DNA of 64,000 nucleotides from Rhodanobacter sp. DHB23 (GTDB lineage Bacteria; Pseudomonadota; Gammaproteobacteria; Xanthomonadales; Rhodanobacteraceae): contig NZ_JACYXK010000029.1 in the NCBI RefSeq assembly GCF_014842975.1, forward strand, positions 496,001 through 560,000. The letters run 5' to 3'. Position 1 is the stretch's first letter, and each line of letters opens with the position of its first letter. Shown here piece by piece: positions 8,660 through 24,477 of the stretch. Position numbers and translations under genes: made by a program. The notes under the pieces were generated by a model, which was not told the DNA's origin, ran no database searches, and worked only from the letters and a program-made list of their open reading frames with translations.

Positions 8660-9708
8660 ATGAACAAACGCCTCGCCTCCCTCGATGCCCTGCGCGGCAT
8701 CACCATGGCCTGCATGCTGCTGGTCAATGATCCCGGCACCTGGTACCACGTGTACCCGCAGCTGAGCCATTCCGCATGGAACGGCTGCACGCTCACCGAC
8801 CTGGTGTTCCCGTTCTTCCTGTTCATCGTGGGCGTGTCGATCGCGCTGGCGATCCTGCCCCGGCTGGAACAAGGCGCCGCACCCGCCGGGCTGCGCAATG
8901 CGGCGCTGTGGCGCGCACTGCGCATCGTCGCGCTGGGGCTGCTGCTCAATGCCGCTTCGGCATGGTGGCCGCCGGGCCATGATCTGCGCTACCCCGGCGT
9001 ATTGCAGCGCATCGGCGTCTGCTTCGCGGTGGCCTCGATCCTGGCCATCCAGACGTCCAGGCGCACCTGGCTCGTCGCCATCGTGGCGCTGCTCGCCGGC
9101 TACACCGCGCTGCTGCTGGCCGGCGGCACGCTGGCGAAGTGGGACAGCATCGTCGACCACGTGGACAGCGCCGTGTTCGGCCGCCACGTGTGGGAGACCA
9201 ATGCGGCCACCGGCCAGCGGCACGATCCCGAGGGCCTGCTCAGCACCCTGCCGGCCATCGTCAACAGCCTGTTCGGCCTGTGCGCGGGCGTGTGGCTGCG
9301 CCAGCGCAGGTTCAAGCCCTTGTTCATTGCCGGCGTGGCCGCGGTGCTGCTGGGCTGGCTGTGGTCGTCGTGGATACCGTTCAACAAGAACCTGTGGACG
9401 CCCTCCTTCGTGCTGTGGACGTCCGGCTGGGCGACGCTGGCCTTGCTGGCCTGCTACTGGCTGGTCGACGTGCGGGGATGGCCGCCGCTGGGGCGCCGCT
9501 TCGGCATGAACGCGATCGCCGCCTACGCCGGCTCGGAACTCATGCAGGTGGTGCTGCCGCCGACGGGCTGGCAGGACGCCATCTACACCCGCGGCTTCGC
9601 CAGCTGGATCGCGCCCTGGGGCGGCGAAGAGCTCGCCTCGCTGGGCTACGCGATCGCCTTCGTCGCGTTCTGGTGGATCATCGTGTGGTGGATGGACAGG
9701 CGGCGCAT

Positions 9709-9724
<16 letters not shown>
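8660..9724 (+). CDS. nagX: NagX-like acyltransferase-type membrane protein (DUF5009)
   Basis: 354-residue polytopic inner-membrane protein of the heparan-alpha-glucosaminide N-acetyltransferase-like family (DUF1624/DUF5009), the family of NagX proteins found in GlcNAc clusters. It opens [19 protein letters not shown], with the typical SLDALRG motif, then [18 protein letters not shown] and about ten hydrophobic segments. The ATG at 8660 is preferred over upstream in-frame ATG 8636 because MNKRL begins the conserved N-terminus; the ribosome site is weak, and a GC-rich hairpin (GGCGCA/TGCGCC) lies 20-35 bases upstream. Its last 16 bases overlap the 3' end of the convergent helicase gene. Proposed roles are GlcNAc transport or sugar N-acetylation; the exact function is not settled. 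Confidence 0.82.
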
Positions 9725-14418
<4,694 letters not shown>

Positions 14419-14583
14419 GCAGGCTGGGTGCGACGGCGGCAGGGACTCCCGATTCTACGCGCCCCGATCCGCCCGCAAATCGCCATGCACGCCGGTGCGC
14501 CGGCGTGCCAAGATGCGCATCGCCGCCGCCCGCGAGGATGCCGAGGGGAGTCCGCGGGCCGCGCGCTCATGCGAAGGACACGT

Positions 14584-16593
14584 ATGCGTACCTGGTGCAA
14601 ATGGACGGTCCGCCGTCTCGGCCGGATCGGCGTGCTCATGCTGGTATCGGGACTCGGCATAACCACGGTGCAGGCGGCGAGCCTCGATGCCGCCCTGCTG
14701 CCGAAGATCCAGGCGGCCACCTTCGAGGTGGTGCAGGCCAAGCCGACCGGCGATCCGCTGACTTACGAGAAGCCGCTGCCGCTGGACCTGCTGCCCTACC
14801 AGGAGCGTACCGACAAGTACTACTCCATCGGCACCGCGTTCGCGATCGGCCATGGCCGCTACGTCACCGCGGGCCACGTGCTGATGGCCGGGATGGGCAG
14901 CCTGTGGGGACCGCCCGAGCTGCGCGACGGCGCCGGCCATGTCTATCCGATCGCCAAGGTCGAGAAGTTCTCGCTGCGCCAGGACTTCGTGGTGTTCACG
15001 CTGGCGCAGCAACCGCCCGGCGACGCCGCGCTGGAGATCGACCGCACGCCTGCGCTCAACCAGGTGGTCTACGCCGTGGGCAACGCGCTGGGCACCGGCG
15101 TGGTGATCCGCGACGGGCTATACACCTCCGACACGCCGGAGGAACAGGACGGCGCGTGGAAGTGGATGCGCTTCTCCGCCGCGGCCTCGCCCGGCAACAG
15201 CGGCGGCCCGCTGCTGGACAAGGACGGCAAGCTGATCGGCGTGGTGCTGATGAAGTCGGCCAACGAGAACCTCAACTACGCGCTGCCGATCCGCGACGTG
15301 CTGGATGCGCCGGATGGCAAGGCCGTGCTCGACGCGCGCACCGGCTACCGGATCGACCTGTTCGACACGGTGCAGAACGACGAATTCAAGGCGCAGTTCG
15401 CGTTGCCCGAAAGCCTTGGCGATTTCTACCGCGACTACCAGACGCGCTTCGACGCGAACGAGGACGGGCAGCAGAAGGCGCTACTGGACCGCGAATCCGC
15501 CAACCTGTTCCCGAACGGCGCCGGCTCGGCGCGCCTGCTGCACGAGCAGACGACATTCAACGGCTTCCCCTCGCTGATCGTGCGCGGCAGCGACGGCCAG
15601 TGGGGCCGCACGGATTCCGAGTCGCGCTACTTCGAACTGGACGGCAAGGGCTATGTGCGCGTCGGTGCAGCCGGGCACAACGGCCTGGTCCGCATACGCC
15701 GTCCCGATGGACTCGACGCGGCGAAGTTCTACGGCGATGCGAAAACGCGCATGGACCTGCTGGCGCGTGCCGGCCTGTTCCAGCGCACGGTGGGCAGCGA
15801 GAAGATCAAGATCACCTCGCTGGGCAAGCCGACGCTCGAAGCAACCCATGTCGACCGCTGGCAGCGCCCGTGGCGCATCGCCGTCTGGCCGTTGCCCTAC
15901 GCCAACACCCTCGTGGCGACCTATACGTTGCCGACGCCGGACGGCTGCGTGATGCTGGTGCGCTTCGTGCCGCCGGCGGGCTTGCACGACACGCGGCTGG
16001 ACTTCGACGAACTCAGCAGTTTCGTGTACCTCACCTACGAGGGCACGCTGGCACAGTGGAAGGATTTCCTCGGCAACCCGGCACTGCAACCGGCCGCGTT
16101 CCGCAACATCCGCATCGACTACGGCTATGACCAGCGCTTCAGCTACGCCTCGCAGCGGGTGGCGTTCTCCTACCCGTCCTCGCTGCAATTGATCGGGCCG
16201 GACAACCTGCTGTGGCTGGGCTTCCGCTTCTTCACCGACGGCAAGGCGCCGACGTGGGACGTGGGCGACGTGGAGGTCTGGAAGGACACCGCTTCCGATG
16301 ACCACGACCGCGTCAACGTCCAGCGCTTCATCGCGCCGCCGGACGGGTTGGACGACGACATGAGCAGCCGCTGGAAGAAATTGTCGGAACGCCTGTATCC
16401 CTACAACGCGGTGGCGAGCTCCGAGAACGACCTGATGAAGATCGTCACCGTGATTGCGCCGACGGCTGTCGGCAAGCAGCCGCCCACGGTGCTGTACAGC
16501 GCTCTTTACGGCACGGCGGGCACGCAACCCCAGGACTTCATGAAGGGCAAACTCGACCTGCTCACGAAGGACCTGCAAGTGACGGAGCATTGA
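14584..16593 (+). CDS. secreted trypsin-like serine protease with long C-terminal region
   Basis: 669 residues from the ATG at 14584, picked because AAGGA lies 5 bases upstream; ATG 14569 is in frame but has no ribosome site. The N-terminus is a signal sequence (Arg-rich, hydrophobic IGVLMLVSGLGITTV, cut near VQA-AS). The protease domain shows His98 in VTAGHV, a likely Asp in RQDFVVF near 140 and Ser206 in SPGNSGGP, the S1/DegP-like triad. The following 400 or so residues, with several Trp/Tyr-rich stretches, match no domain I can name; there is no obvious PDZ. The next gene starts at its stop codon, so the protease and hydrolase probably share a transcript. Periplasmic location is inferred. 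Confidence 0.78.
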   Translation: MRTWCKWTVRRLGRIGVLMLVSGLGITTVQAASLDAALLPKIQAATFEVVQAKPTGDPLTYEKPLPLDLLPYQERTDKYYSIGTAFAIGHGRYVTAGHVLMAGMGSLWGPPELRDGAGHVYPIAKVEKFSLRQDFVVFTLAQQPPGDAALEIDRTPALNQVVYAVGNALGTGVVIRDGLYTSDTPEEQDGAWKWMRFSAAASPGNSGGPLLDKDGKLIGVVLMKSANENLNYALPIRDVLDAPDGKAVLDARTGYRIDLFDTVQNDEFKAQFALPESLGDFYRDYQTRFDANEDGQQKALLDRESANLFPNGAGSARLLHEQTTFNGFPSLIVRGSDGQWGRTDSESRYFELDGKGYVRVGAAGHNGLVRIRRPDGLDAAKFYGDAKTRMDLLARAGLFQRTVGSEKIKITSLGKPTLEATHVDRWQRPWRIAVWPLPYANTLVATYTLPTPDGCVMLVRFVPPAGLHDTRLDFDELSSFVYLTYEGTLAQWKDFLGNPALQPAAFRNIRIDYGYDQRFSYASQRVAFSYPSSLQLIGPDNLLWLGFRFFTDGKAPTWDVGDVEVWKDTASDDHDRVNVQRFIAPPDGLDDDMSSRWKKLSERLYPYNAVASSENDLMKIVTVIAPTAVGKQPPTVLYSALYGTAGTQPQDFMKGKLDLLTKDLQVTEH

Positions 16594-16598
16594 GCGCG

Positions 16599-17468
16599 AT
16601 GGCAGGCGCGGCGATACGGCTGGCGATGCCCGACGGCCAACCGCTGCGCCTGCACGACTGGCCGCTGCCGCAGGCACCACGCGGCGGCGTGCTGATCGTG
16701 CACGGGCTGGGCGAACATGCCGGCCGCTACCAGGCGCTGGCGCGCTGGTTCAACGCACGCGGCTACGCGGTGCGCGGCTACGACCAGCGCGGCCACGGCG
16801 AAAGCCCGGGGCCGCGCGGCGTGCTCAGCCACCCCGATGACCTGCTCGCCGACCTCGCCGTGGTGCATGCGGATTACGCCCGCACGCTAGGCGCCGCACC
16901 GCTGCTGCTGGGCCACAGCATGGGGGGCCTGGTCGCATTGCGCGCCGTGCTGGACGAGCGCATCACGCCCAGGGCGCTGGTGCTCTCCTCGCCGGCGCTG
17001 CGCAGCCACGCCTCGCCGGGCCTGCGGCGGCTGGCCGCGACGCTGGCGCACGTACTGCCCAACCTGCGCCTGCGCAACGGCCTCGACCTGCCGCGGCTGA
17101 GCCACGACGCGCAGGTGGTGGCGGCCTATCGCGACGATCCGCTGTGCCACGACCGCGTCAGCCCGCGCCTCGCCGACTTCATCTTCCGCGCCGGCGCTTC
17201 CTGCATCGCCGATGCCGGCCGCCTCGAAGGTCCCACCCTGTTGCTGGTGGCCGGCGACGATGCGCTGGTCGATGCCAGCGGCAGCCGCGATTTCTCCGCC
17301 GCCGCCGCGCGCACGAAACAGCTCACCACGCGCTACTTCGCGAACCTGTACCACGAGCTGTTCAACGAGTCCGAGCCAAGCCGGACCCAGGTGCTGATGC
17401 AGCTGGAGGATTGGCTTGGAAAGATGGTGGGCCCGGAAGGATTCGAACCTTCGACCAAGGGATTATGA
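16599..17468 (+). CDS. alpha/beta hydrolase (monoacylglycerol lipase-like), 3' end in antisense tRNA
   Basis: 289-residue serine hydrolase of the lysophospholipase/monoacylglycerol lipase group. Visible: oxyanion region IVHGLGEHAGRY, YDQRGHGES, nucleophile elbow GHSMGG with Ser107, an Asp in VAGDDALVD and a His in LYHELFNE completing the triad. A TTG at 16590 overlapping the protease stop is an alternative start; GGAG at 16583 lies nearer to that TTG. The last 15 residues (MVGPEGFEPSTKGL region) are read from the antisense strand of the tRNA gene at 17425-17500. The fold should be complete before this tail, so function is probably kept, but the original stop codon seems to have been lost or replaced. 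Confidence 0.8.
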   Translation: MAGAAIRLAMPDGQPLRLHDWPLPQAPRGGVLIVHGLGEHAGRYQALARWFNARGYAVRGYDQRGHGESPGPRGVLSHPDDLLADLAVVHADYARTLGAAPLLLGHSMGGLVALRAVLDERITPRALVLSSPALRSHASPGLRRLAATLAHVLPNLRLRNGLDLPRLSHDAQVVAAYRDDPLCHDRVSPRLADFIFRAGASCIADAGRLEGPTLLLVAGDDALVDASGSRDFSAAAARTKQLTTRYFANLYHELFNESEPSRTQVLMQLEDWLGKMVGPEGFEPSTKGL

Positions 17469-17500
17469 GTCCCCTGCACTAACCGCTGTGCTACAGGCCC
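17425..17500 (-). tRNA. tRNA with CAU anticodon, probably tRNA-Ile2 (lysidine type)
   Basis: A 76-nt cloverleaf on the minus strand with encoded CCA. Acceptor GGGCCTG pairs with CGGGCCC (one U-G), D stem GCAC/GTGC, anticodon stem GGGGA/TCCCT with loop CTCATAA (anticodon CAU), T arm GAAGG-TTCGAAT-CCTTC. The variable region TTGGTCG and the overall shape resemble elongator-like tRNA-Ile2, whose C34 is changed to lysidine, rather than tRNA-Met; the charging identity is inferred. The 3' end overlaps the hydrolase coding frame on the other strand. Confidence 0.88.
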
Positions 17501-17597
17501 ACGAAGACGCAGGAATGATCACCGTGGTGCCTGCAAGCGCGCCGCGGCGAGCTAGGCATGGTAGCGGCAGGGAATGTGGGCGTCGAGCCGCTCAAGG

Positions 17598-17621
17598 CTG
17601 CTGACAGTGCGGTGTCAGCAG
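17598..17621. promoter_or_regulatory. 9-bp dyad upstream of the NTF2-like gene
   Basis: CTGCTGACA (17598-17606), six-base centre, TGTCAGCAG (17613-17621): a perfect inverted repeat 42 bp before the ATG at 17663. It may be an operator or a leader hairpin; no regulator gene adjoins it. Confidence 0.4.
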
Positions 17622-17662
17622 ACGGGCGTAGGCTGTCCGCTCCATCCTGTGGGGATTTACGC

Positions 17663-18034
17663 ATGAACACCGAAGCCGTGGCGAAGCGATTGGTCGAGTT
17701 GTGCCGCAAGGGCGAGTACGAGCAGGCGCAACGGGAGTTGTACGCGGAGGATGCGGTGAGCATCGAGATGCCGGGCCTGCCGCCGGGTGCGCTGGGCGAC
17801 GCGAAGGGGCTGGCGGCGATCTACGAGAAGGGTCGCCAGTGGGGAGCGATGGTGGAAACCGTGCATGGCGGTTCCGTCAGCGACCCGGTGGTCGCGGGCC
17901 ACTGGTTCAGCGTGGCGGCGAGCATGGACATCACGTTCAAGGGCCGCGGGCGCGTGCAGATGGCCGAGATCTGCGTGTACCGCGTGCGCGACGGCAAGGT
18001 GGTCAGCGAGCAGTTCTTCTACGACATGGACTGA
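17663..18034 (+). CDS. SnoaL/NTF2-like protein
   Basis: 123-residue soluble protein with the length and pattern of the NTF2/SnoaL cone fold: N-terminal helices ([25 protein letters not shown]), then strands including [13 protein letters not shown] and a C-terminal [19 protein letters not shown], the usual ending of SnoaL-like proteins. No signal peptide. The start is the ATG at 17663, after GGGGA at a distance of 7 bases. It is convergent with rpoD, separated by a hairpin. Members act as cyclases, isomerases or binding proteins, so no substrate is proposed. Confidence 0.72.
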   Translation: MNTEAVAKRLVELCRKGEYEQAQRELYAEDAVSIEMPGLPPGALGDAKGLAAIYEKGRQWGAMVETVHGGSVSDPVVAGHWFSVAASMDITFKGRGRVQMAEICVYRVRDGKVVSEQFFYDMD

Positions 18035-18044
18035 GCGGCGCGGA

Positions 18045-18077
18045 AACGACGACGGCCGCTTGCGCGGCCGTCTCGTT
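18045..18077. terminator. bidirectional hairpin between NTF2-like gene and rpoD
   Basis: AACGA-GACGGCCGC pairs across a TTGC loop with GCGGCCGTC-CGTT, giving a long stem between the two convergent genes. No strong T-run follows on either strand. A copy of the CTCTCCC-type repeat lies beside it at 18091-18117. Confidence 0.65.
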
Positions 18078-18125
18078 GCCCTCTGTCCGCCCCCTTTCCC
18101 GCAAGCGGGAGAGAGGCAAGGAACA

Positions 18126-19997
<1,872 letters not shown>

Positions 19998-20141
19998 TCA
20001 CTGACCGCCGCAGGGTTCAAGAACCGGACATTATAGCGACATGCTGCTTTTTTGACCAGTTTTCAAGCTGGAAAAGTTCGCCGGACGGGACGCAAAAATC
20101 GCGCCAGATCGCGGGCTTGCGCAGCCTTCGAGGCAAGGTGT

Positions 20142-20582
20142 TCAGCCCGTGTCGAGCCGGAACGTCACCGGGCCGTCGTTCACCAGGCTCACCACCATAT
20201 GGGCACCGAAGCGTCCGGTTTCCACCTGCGGATGCGCGGCGCGCGCCAGTTCCAGCAACCGTTCGAACCAGCGCCGGCCATGCTCGGGCGCCGCCGCGCC
20301 GGTGAAGCTGGGACGCATGCCGGAACGGGTGTCCGCGGCGAGGGTGAACTGGCTCACCAGCAGCAGGCCGCCACCGGTATCGGCCAGCGAACGGTTCATC
20401 TTGCCGGCGTCGTCGCCGAACACGCGGTAGCCAAGCAGGCGCTGCAGCAGCCGCTGCGCCTCGCGCTCGCCGTCGTGCGGCTCCACCGCCACCAGGGCGA
20501 GCAAGCCGGGGCCGATGGCACCCACGATTTCGCCCTCGACCTCGACACGGGCGGAGAGCACACGCTGGATCAGGGCGATCAT
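20142..20582 (-). CDS. dtd: D-aminoacyl-tRNA deacylase
   Basis: 146-residue cytoplasmic enzyme that removes D-amino acids (and glycine from tRNA-Ala) from mischarged tRNA. The two DTD signature motifs are present: SQFTL (about 79-83) and NDGPVTF near the C-terminus. Length matches the family (about 145). It starts at the ATG at 20582, 80 bp from the divergent acyltransferase gene, and lies upstream of rpoD in the same direction. Confidence 0.95.
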   Translation of the reverse strand: MIALIQRVLSARVEVEGEIVGAIGPGLLALVAVEPHDGEREAQRLLQRLLGYRVFGDDAGKMNRSLADTGGGLLLVSQFTLAADTRSGMRPSFTGAAAPEHGRRWFERLLELARAAHPQVETGRFGAHMVVSLVNDGPVTFRLDTG

Positions 20583-20662
20583 GACGACTCATGGGCGAGC
20601 GGAAGGCGCAGCATAGCGCCTCGCCCTGCGGGCGGCAGCGGGCAATCCCGTACACTGCGCGG

Positions 20663-21547
20663 ATGCGTGCCGACATGTTCCTGATCTACCTGCTGCTGCG
20701 CCTGCTCGCCCTGTTGCCGTTGCGCGCGCTGCATGCCGCCGGCGCCCTGCTGGGCCGCATCGCGCTGTGGCGGCGCACGCGCACCGCGCACCACGTGGCG
20801 GTGAACCTCGCCGTCGCCCGCCCCGGCCTGGATGAGGCTGCGCGCACCGCGCTGCTGCGCGAGGCACTGGCCGAGAGCGGCAAGTCGGCCACCGAGATCA
20901 TCAAGATCTGGGGCGCGGGGGCGGAGCGTGCGCTGCGGCTGGTACGCGAGGTGCGCGGCGCGGCGCTGTTCGACGCCGCGCTGGCCGCGGGCAAGGGCGT
21001 CATCATCGCCGCACCGCACCTGGGCTGCTGGGAACTGCTCAATTACTGGCTGTGCCGCAGGACGCCGATGGCGATCCTGTATCGCCCGCCGCGCATCGCC
21101 GCGGTGGAGGGCCTGCTGCGCAAGGTGCGCGGTGCGCTGGCGCCGGAGCAGGTGCGCGCCGAGGGCGCCGGTGTGCGCACGCTGTACAAGCGGCTCGCCG
21201 CCGGCGGCACGGTGGGCATCCTGCCCGACCAGAAGCCGCGCGCGGGCGAGGGCGAATTCGCGCCGTTCTTCGGCCGCGACGCGCTGACCATGGTGCTGCT
21301 GCCGCGGCTGGCCGCGCGTACCGGCGCCACCGTGCTGTACGCCTTCGCCGAGCGCCTGCCGCGGGGCGCCGGCTACCGCATCCACCTCCTGCCCGCGCCG
21401 GACGGACTGGCCGACGCCGACCTCGCCATCGCCTGCGGCGCGCTCAACCGCGGCGTGGAGTCATGCGTGGCACTGGCCTTTGCGCAGTACCAGTGGCAAT
21501 ACAAGCGCTGGTCGGCGCACGGCCTGATCAGCCCTTACGACGATTGA
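20663..21547 (+). CDS. lipid A biosynthesis acyltransferase (LpxL/HtrB family)
   Basis: 294-residue inner-membrane acyltransferase adding a secondary acyl chain to lipid A. An N-terminal hydrophobic anchor (MFLIYLLLRLLALLPL) is followed by the catalytic HX4(D/E) motif HLGCWE and, downstream, LPDQKPRAGEGEFAPFFG, as in LpxL/LpxM. The start is ATG 20663 (ATG 20675 also possible). A -10-like TACACT at 20651-20656 lies so close that the transcript may be nearly leaderless. Whether it corresponds to LpxL or another family member is undecided. Confidence 0.85.
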   Translation: MRADMFLIYLLLRLLALLPLRALHAAGALLGRIALWRRTRTAHHVAVNLAVARPGLDEAARTALLREALAESGKSATEIIKIWGAGAERALRLVREVRGAALFDAALAAGKGVIIAAPHLGCWELLNYWLCRRTPMAILYRPPRIAAVEGLLRKVRGALAPEQVRAEGAGVRTLYKRLAAGGTVGILPDQKPRAGEGEFAPFFGRDALTMVLLPRLAARTGATVLYAFAERLPRGAGYRIHLLPAPDGLADADLAIACGALNRGVESCVALAFAQYQWQYKRWSAHGLISPYDD

Positions 21548-21622
21548 CCCGGCCCCTTCACGGCACCTGCGCGATGGCGCATCCATACCAAACGACTTTT
21601 TGTTGAATCAGAGGAGCAAGCG

Positions 21623-22534
21623 ATGCAACTCGGCATGATCGGTCTCGGCAAGATGGGCGCCAACATGGCGGAACGGCTGGCGCGGGGCGGCCACCAGGTC
21701 ACCGGCTACGATCCCAGCGCCGATGCGCGCAAGGCGGTGGCGGACAAGGGCGTGGCGGGCGCGGACTCGCTGGCCGCGCTGGTGCAGGCGCTGCCCGCGC
21801 CGCGCGTGCTGTGGCTGATGGTGCCCGCGGGCAAGATCACCGACGACACCGTCAATGCGCTGCTGCCACTGCTCGCGAAGGGCGACACCGTGATCGACGG
21901 CGGCAACTCCAACTACAAGGACACGATGCGCCGCGCCGCGCTCTACGCCGGGCGCGGCCTGGGCTACGTGGACTCCGGCACCAGTGGCGGCATCTGGGGC
22001 CTCAAGGAGGGCTACAGCATGATGGTGGGCGGCGACGAGCAGACCGTGGCGGCTCTCGCCCCCATCTTCGAGACGCTGGCGCCCGCGGCCGACCAGGGCT
22101 GGGGCCGCGTCGGCCCGGTGGCTTCCGGCCACTTCACCAAGATGGTCCACAACGGCATCGAGTACGGCCTGATGCAGGCCTATGCCGAGGGTTTCTCCAT
22201 CCTCGGCCACAAGCAGGAATTCGGCCTGGACCTGCACCAGATCGGCGAGATCTGGCGCTACGGCAGCGTGGTGCGCTCCTGGCTGCTCGACCTCACCACC
22301 GACGCGCTGGGCAAGAACCCCACGATGGACGGCATCGCGCCCTACGTGGTCGATTCCGGCGAAGGCCGCTGGACCGTGAGCGAAGCCATCGACCTCGACG
22401 TGCCCGCCCCGATCATCACCGCCTCGCTGATCGAGCGCTTGCGCTCGCGCGACACCGAATCGTTCACCGACAAGCTGCTGTCGGCGATGCGCAACGAATT
22501 CGGCGGGCATGCGATCAAGGGCGAGCCGAAGTAG
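21623..22534 (+). CDS. gndA: 6-phosphogluconate dehydrogenase, short NAD-type
   Basis: 303-residue cytoplasmic oxidoreductase that decarboxylates 6-phosphogluconate to ribulose 5-phosphate. Rossmann motif GLGKMGANMA (8-17), substrate loop GTSGGIWG, and the catalytic K-x-x-H-N element KMVHNGIEYG. At about 300 residues it belongs to the short form, often NAD-dependent, rather than the 470-residue NADP enzyme. Strong ribosome site AGAGGAGC. A single-gene unit between the acyltransferase and the convergent transporter. Confidence 0.9.
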   Translation: MQLGMIGLGKMGANMAERLARGGHQVTGYDPSADARKAVADKGVAGADSLAALVQALPAPRVLWLMVPAGKITDDTVNALLPLLAKGDTVIDGGNSNYKDTMRRAALYAGRGLGYVDSGTSGGIWGLKEGYSMMVGGDEQTVAALAPIFETLAPAADQGWGRVGPVASGHFTKMVHNGIEYGLMQAYAEGFSILGHKQEFGLDLHQIGEIWRYGSVVRSWLLDLTTDALGKNPTMDGIAPYVVDSGEGRWTVSEAIDLDVPAPIITASLIERLRSRDTESFTDKLLSAMRNEFGGHAIKGEPK

Positions 22535-22570
22535 GCCCCCGTTCCAACCGCACCCTCCCGGCTGGCGGGC

Positions 22571-24409
22571 TCAGCCGGGATAGAACGGCCAGAATCGCGG
22601 GATCAGCCACATCGACAGCGTGCAGAACAGCGCGATCAGCGGGATGCCCACCTTCATGAAGTCGGTGAAGCGGTAGCCGCCGGCGTAATACACCATGGTG
22701 TTGGTGGGATAGCCGACCGGGGTAGCGAAGGAGGTGGCGGCGGCGAAGGCCACCGCCACCACGAAGGGATGCGGGTCGGCATGCATGGCGTGGGCCACGC
22801 TGATGGCGATGCCCACCATCAGCACCACGGACGGGTTGTGGCCCATCAGCTCGGTGAGCAGGGCGGTGAGCAGGTACACCATCAGCAGCGCGGCGAGCGG
22901 GCCGTGGTTGCCGATGAGACTGATGCCCGCATGCACCACCGCGTGCGAGAGGCCGGTCTTCTCGATCGCGGTGCCCAGCGGCAGGATCGCGCCGAGCAGC
23001 ACGATGATCTTCCAGTCCATGCCTTCGTAGACGTCCTTGCGGCCGAAGCAGCCGGTGAGCGCCATCATCGCCGCGCCGCAGATCGCGGCCACCGGGATCG
23101 GCAGCCAGCGCAGGCCGGACACCACCACCACCCCGGCCATGATCGCCGCCGCCACGATGGCCTTGCGCGACATGCGGCGCGAGTCGTCGCGCTCGCTGAG
23201 CACGATGAAGGCGTCGTCGTTGCGCAGTTGCGGCATGCCGTCCTCGTCCACCAGCACCAGCAGCACGTCGCCCACCGCGAGGCTGGTGTCGCTGAGCTTG
23301 TCGCGCAGCACCTGGCCGCGGCGGTGGATCGCCAGCACCACGGCGCCGGGGCGGCGGCCCAGGTCGGTCTCGTCCAGCCGGCGGCCTTCGGCGAGGCTGG
23401 CCGGCGCCACCATGATCTCGGCGAGCACGCGCGGATGGTTGGCGTCGCGCACGTAGCGGCTTTCCGGCACGTTGGTGAGGTGGGCGCGCCGCTGGAAGTC
23501 CTCGATCTTCTCCCAGTTGCCGCGCACCAGCAGCACGTCGCCGGCCTCCATCTGCTGCGAGCGCGGCGACCACATGCGCCGCTCGCCGCGCAGCAGCTCC
23601 AGCGGGTACACGCCGTAGCGTTCGCCCAGCTGCGCCTCGCCGATGCTCCTGCCCACGAGCGGCGACTGCGCGGTGAGCGCCAGCTCGGTGACGTACTTGC
23701 CGATCTCCACTTCCTCGATGTCGTCGGCCTCGATGTGGCGCGGCAGCAGCCAGCGCCCCACCAGCATCAGGTAGGCGATGCCGGCCACCGCCAGCAACAT
23801 GCCCATGCCGGTGAACTCGAACACGCCGAAGCCGGGCAGGCCGCTCTTCTGCGCCAGCGAATCAGCGAGCAGGTTGGACGAGGTGCCGATCAGGGTGCAC
23901 ACGCCACCCATCTGCGCGGCGTAGGCCATCGGCATCAGCACGCGCGCCGGCGACGTACCGGTGCGCTGGCATACCCGCAGCGCCAGCGGCAGGAAGGTGG
24001 CGACCAGCGCGATGTTCTTCACGAAGGCGCCCAGCGGCGCGATCACCAGCATCATGGTAAGCGTCAGCAGCCACGGCTGGCGGATGCGCATCAGCAACCG
24101 GCTCAACGGCTCCAGCACGCCCGAGCGCTCGATGCCTATGCTGAGCGCGAACATCGCCGCCACCGTCACCGTGGCCTCGTTGCTGAAGCCCGACAGGGCC
24201 TCGTCCGGGCTGACGATGCCCAGCACCACCAGCGCGGCGAGGATCAGCAGCGCCACCAGGTCGACGCGCAGCTTCTCGCTGGCGAACAGCACCATCGCCA
24301 CCGCGATGATGGCCACCACCGCCCAGGCCTGCCAGCTCACGCGCAGGCTCCGGTTCGTGCGATCGGCGACGGTGTCTGCATCGGCTATCCCCAGCGGCTC
24401 CACCCGCAT
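22571..24409 (-). CDS. SLC13-family permease with two RCK-C domains
   Basis: 612-residue inner-membrane anion/sodium symporter-type protein. Hydrophobic segments begin near residue 24 (AWAVVAIIAVAMVLFA), with NEATVTVAAMFALSIGIERSG and the family signature TLIGTSSNLLADSL. A central cytoplasmic pair of TrkA-C (RCK-C) domains (about 220-390: GRSIGEAQLGERYGVYPLEL, GRRPGAVVLAIHRRGQVLRD) interrupts the membrane halves, and a C-terminal half with TSFATPVGYPTNTMVYYAGG follows. The start at 24409 (MRVEPLG) is chosen over a longer Cys-rich frame extension to avoid overlap with the patatin promoter. The substrate (sulfate, dicarboxylate or other) cannot be told. Confidence 0.85.
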   Translation of the reverse strand: MRVEPLGIADADTVADRTNRSLRVSWQAWAVVAIIAVAMVLFASEKLRVDLVALLILAALVVLGIVSPDEALSGFSNEATVTVAAMFALSIGIERSGVLEPLSRLLMRIRQPWLLTLTMMLVIAPLGAFVKNIALVATFLPLALRVCQRTGTSPARVLMPMAYAAQMGGVCTLIGTSSNLLADSLAQKSGLPGFGVFEFTGMGMLLAVAGIAYLMLVGRWLLPRHIEADDIEEVEIGKYVTELALTAQSPLVGRSIGEAQLGERYGVYPLELLRGERRMWSPRSQQMEAGDVLLVRGNWEKIEDFQRRAHLTNVPESRYVRDANHPRVLAEIMVAPASLAEGRRLDETDLGRRPGAVVLAIHRRGQVLRDKLSDTSLAVGDVLLVLVDEDGMPQLRNDDAFIVLSERDDSRRMSRKAIVAAAIMAGVVVVSGLRWLPIPVAAICGAAMMALTGCFGRKDVYEGMDWKIIVLLGAILPLGTAIEKTGLSHAVVHAGISLIGNHGPLAALLMVYLLTALLTELMGHNPSVVLMVGIAISVAHAMHADPHPFVVAVAFAAATSFATPVGYPTNTMVYYAGGYRFTDFMKVGIPLIALFCTLSMWLIPRFWPFYPG

Positions 24410-24477
24410 GCTACGCGACGGCGGCGCGTGCGCAAAACCGCACGGCACGTTCATCGCGATCGGGGCAGAATGCAGGG

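Noticed and set aside
17425..17500. tRNA considered as initiator or elongator tRNA-Met
   Set aside because: The acceptor and variable regions fit tRNA-Ile2 better; not fully excluded because both have a CAU anticodon.
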